A stretch of DNA of 64,000 bases from Salinicoccus sediminis (GTDB lineage: Bacteria > Bacillota > Bacilli > Staphylococcales > Salinicoccaceae). The position numbers were made by a program, and so were the translations under genes. Position 1 is the stretch's first letter. Each line of letters opens with the position of its first letter. The stretch covers positions 1 through 64,000 of the forward strand of contig NZ_LAYZ01000026.1 in assembly GCF_000986795.1 (NCBI RefSeq). Direction: 5' to 3'. The notes beneath the pieces are model-generated. The model did no database searches and was not told the origin of the DNA. It worked only from the letters and a program-made list of their open reading frames with translations. Below are positions 63,874-64,000 of this stretch, in pieces.

Positions 63874-64000
63874 ATGATGTGGCATTTCAGAGAATTTGAA
63901 GACCTTGATATACATACACTTGAAGAAATATACAGATTGAGGGTTGCTGTATTCATAGTGGAACAGGAGTGCGCCTATCAGGAAATAGACGGGAAGGATG
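63874..64000 (+). CDS. ElaA-type GNAT acetyltransferase, truncated by window end
   Basis: Only the first 42 codons are present. MMWHFREFEDLDIHTLEEIY then LRVAVFIVEQECAYQEIDG closely fits the opening of ElaA-family acetyltransferases. GGGGGAGGG precedes the ATG at 63874; a second ATG follows at 63877. The truncation is due to the window edge. Confidence 0.85.
   Translation, partial: MMWHFREFEDLDIHTLEEIYRLRVAVFIVEQECAYQEIDGKD

Overview
The window looks like chromosomal DNA of a moderately halophilic member of the Staphylococcaceae, most like Salinicoccus. This is inferred, not proven. The reasons are low-GC Gram-positive features (strong AGGAGG-type ribosome sites, an LPxTG wall protein, CIRCE and CtsR control of groESL), a class I aldolase and a MecA-like penicillin-binding protein close to staphylococcal ones, base composition near 50% GC by eye, and several acidic proteins. 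No insertion sequence, prophage, CRISPR array or tRNA was seen.

Layout. 1-104 is the end of a 5S rRNA. 207-2758 is the t6A operon tsaE-tsaB-rimI-tsaD. A 365 bp gap follows with a dense cluster of DnaA boxes (2883-2989). Then come an ABC-F ATPase (reverse), rex, tatA and tatC. This order, ending in a CPBP membrane protease and groES-groEL (14495-17397), matches the B. subtilis ydi-groESL block as remembered. Between tatC and the protease lie extra genes: a GH32-like protein lacking two catalytic residues, an RpiR regulator, an acidic LPxTG surface protein, an M3 peptidase and a polyphosphate:AMP phosphotransferase.

17.5-27 kb holds a DAACS symporter, an M15 peptidase lipoprotein, a ferredoxin, the MecA-like PBP, proBA, a cold-shock gene with a long structured leader, fructose-bisphosphate aldolase and a membrane-anchored hydrolase. 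27.0-32.7 kb is a catabolic-type operon: LacI regulator, hexulose-phosphate isomerase, TRAP transporter, ribose-5-phosphate isomerase and hexulose-phosphate synthase-like enzyme, starting at a promoter that overlaps two palindromes. A phosphodiesterase and an FAD monooxygenase follow.

35.1-39.1 kb carries two riboswitches: a SAM-I (S-box) element ahead of an ATP-grasp ligase of unknown substrate, and a guanine riboswitch ahead of xpt-pbuX. 39.1-47 kb is mostly transport (SLAC1/TehA-type channel, DMT exporter, RND pump), an M20 amidohydrolase, a nitroreductase and two small membrane proteins.

47.1-48.3 kb is pheA, preceded by what appears to be a classical attenuator: a 19-codon leader ORF with a Phe-Phe-Phe run, alternative hairpins and two tandem terminators. 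The rest (48.5-64 kb) holds an NhaC antiporter, an ABC exporter, ddl with a Nudix and a GNAT gene, pepT, three DHA2 drug exporters with a MarR regulator, and a run of detoxification-type genes (DinB-like, DJ-1-like, methyltransferase, azoreductase), ending in a truncated ElaA-type acetyltransferase.

Most interesting items: the pheA leader-peptide attenuator, the SAM-riboswitch-controlled ATP-grasp gene, the TRAP/RuMP-type operon, the GH32 pseudoenzyme and the DnaA-box cluster.
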